From Microbacterium sp. Leaf320 (GTDB lineage: Bacteria > Actinomycetota > Actinomycetes > Actinomycetales > Microbacteriaceae): 64,000 nucleotides of DNA. The stretch is from NCBI RefSeq assembly GCF_001423485.1, contig NZ_LMOD01000001.1, forward strand, positions 440,617 through 504,616, written 5' to 3'. Positions 62,829 to 64,000 of the stretch are shown in pieces. The first letter of the stretch is position 1. Each line of letters opens with the position of its first letter. The notes below the pieces were generated by a model. The model was not told where the DNA came from. It ran no database searches and saw only the letters and a program-made list of their open reading frames with translations. The position numbers were made by a program, and so were the translations under genes.

Positions 62829-64000
62829 GCGGATGCGCCCCGCAGCATCCGCTCCCAGAGAAGGGTGAACTCGGGGAGCGTCTTCGACGTCGTGCCGATG
62901 TCGTCGATCTCGACGCCGGGCACGCGGAGACCGATGAGGGCTCCTGTCGTCGCCATCCGGTGATCGTGATGCGCGGCCCATCCGCCGCCGTGCAGCGAGC
63001 GCGGAATGATGCGGAGGCCGTCGGAGAGCTCTTCCGCCTCGCCGCCGAGGGCGCGGATGTTGCCGATGAGGGCGGCGATCCGATCGGTCTCGTGCAACCG
63101 GATGTGGCCGATGCCGCGGATCGTCGTGGGGCTCGAGGCGAACGCAGCCAGCCCGACCAGCGTCGGGGTCAGCTCGCTCGCCGCGGAGAGGTCCATGTCG
63201 AGTCCGTGGATCTCGGAACCGGCCTTCACCGTCAGCGTTCCGCTGTGGCGGCCGACGTGGGCGCCCATGGCCTGCAGGATCTCGGGAAGAAGCGCTCCGG
63301 GCTGCGTGGAGTGCACGGGCCACCCCGGTACCGACACCGAGCCCCCTGTGACGAGCGCCGCGGCGAGGAACGGTGCCGCATTCGAGAGATCGGGCTCGAT
63401 CGCTATCTCTTTGGCACGGGGGACACCGGCCTCGACGAGCCATTCTCCGGTCGCGGGACGTTCGATTCGGATGCCGCGTCGGCTGAGCGCCTCGATCGTC
63501 ATGTCGATGTGGGGGAGGCTCGGCAGGTGCGACCCGGTGTGGACGAGATGGAGTCCGACGTCGAAGCGCGGGGCGGCGAGCAGCAGCCCCGAGACGAACT
63601 GGCTCGAGGCCGAGGCGTCGATCTCGACGCGCCCGCCGCGGATGCGACCGTGGCCGCGGATGGTGAACGGCAGCGCCCAGGTGCCCTCGTCGTCGATGTC
63701 GACCCCGAGATCGCGCAGCGCGCTGATGAGTCCGCCCATGGGGCGATGCAGCGCCGTCTCATGTGCGGTGATATGCACGTCGTGCTGCGCGAGCCCTGCG
63801 AGCGGGGCGATGAAGCGCATCACCGTGCCTGCCTGGCCGCAGTCGACCGTCGTGCCGCCGACGAGCTTCGCGGGCGTGATGACGAGGTCCGGTCCGAACT
63901 CCCCGCCGCCCTCGACCTCCTCGATTCCCACGCCGAGAGCGCGCAGAGCGTCGACCATGCGGCGGGAGTCGTCGGAGTGCAGAGGAGCGATCAGGCGGCC
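62825..64000 (-). CDS. aroA: 3-phosphoshikimate 1-carboxyvinyltransferase, start missing
   Basis: The 392 visible residues are most of EPSP synthase, which makes 5-enolpyruvylshikimate-3-phosphate in aromatic amino acid synthesis. The frame runs open to 64000 (GRLIAPLHSDDSRRMVDALR at the edge), so roughly 40-60 N-terminal residues lie outside. Visible motifs include CGQAGTVMRF, DASASSQFVSGLL and the late LHETDRIAAL. The gene is co-translated with rsgA, an arrangement common in actinobacteria. Confidence 0.95.
   Translation of the reverse strand, partial: GRLIAPLHSDDSRRMVDALRALGVGIEEVEGGGEFGPDLVITPAKLVGGTTVDCGQAGTVMRFIAPLAGLAQHDVHITAHETALHRPMGGLISALRDLGVDIDDEGTWALPFTIRGHGRIRGGRVEIDASASSQFVSGLLLAAPRFDVGLHLVHTGSHLPSLPHIDMTIEALSRRGIRIERPATGEWLVEAGVPRAKEIAIEPDLSNAAPFLAAALVTGGSVSVPGWPVHSTQPGALLPEILQAMGAHVGRHSGTLTVKAGSEIHGLDMDLSAASELTPTLVGLAAFASSPTTIRGIGHIRLHETDRIAALIGNIRALGGEAEELSDGLRIIPRSLHGGGWAAHHDHRMATTGALIGLRVPGVEIDDIGTTSKTLPEFTLLWERMLRGASA

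Overview
The window reads as a contiguous piece of a high-GC actinobacterial chromosome, most likely Microbacteriaceae and close to Microbacterium. The grounds are the WhiB1/WhiB2 regulators, MtrA-MtrB-LpqB, an actinobacterial-type SecA, a PdtaS-type kinase, DUF3499/DUF5719 genes, frequent GTG starts and 4-base start/stop overlaps. I found no rRNA or tRNA gene, CRISPR array, phage gene or insertion sequence. Gene density is about 95 percent.

Region 1 (about 1-25.0 kb) is a cell-wall or capsular glycopolymer locus. It holds two Wzm/Wzt-type ABC exporters, an RgpF-type rhamnan protein, five further glycosyltransferases, a dTDP-L-rhamnose 4-epimerase-like enzyme and UDP-galactopyranose mutase. 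It also has two acyltransferase-3 proteins, one beside a membrane-anchored SGNH/AlgX-like protein, a flippase-like protein, DUF2142/DUF2304 membrane proteins and two tandem O-antigen ligase/polymerase-like proteins. Together they suggest a rhamnose- and galactofuranose-containing, O-acylated polymer made on a lipid carrier and exported by ABC transporters.

Region 2 (25.0-32.0 kb) is a conserved actinobacterial block: manA, whiB2, a large GT2-like membrane protein, DUF5719, a metallopeptidase and DUF3499. Region 3 (32.1-43.4 kb) has a MacA/MacB-like export system, an RDD protein divergent from a SpoIIM-like protein, and a minus-strand chain (membrane protein with Gln/Pro/Tyr-rich tail, DUF4129, DUF4350, MoxR, DUF58, aquaporin) that is translationally coupled at nearly every junction.

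Region 4 (43.5-64 kb) has the same gene set as the Mycobacterium tuberculosis Rv3219-Rv3246 neighbourhood: mtrA, mtrB, lpqB, ComF, HPF, secA, an Rv3235-family gene, pdtaS and whiB1, followed by Bcp, RsgA and a truncated aroA. Between secA and the Rv3235-family gene sit an aminotransferase, a CpaE-like ATPase with a changed P-loop, a CpaB-like SAF protein, a small helix-turn-helix protein and an unknown gene, with two consensus DnaA boxes.

A recurring regulatory feature is a TANNNT -10 element ending 6-9 bases before an ATG or GTG. This implies leaderless or nearly leaderless transcripts for many genes, including mtrA, manA and the second wzm. Starts were placed using these elements, Shine-Dalgarno sequences and 4-base overlaps.
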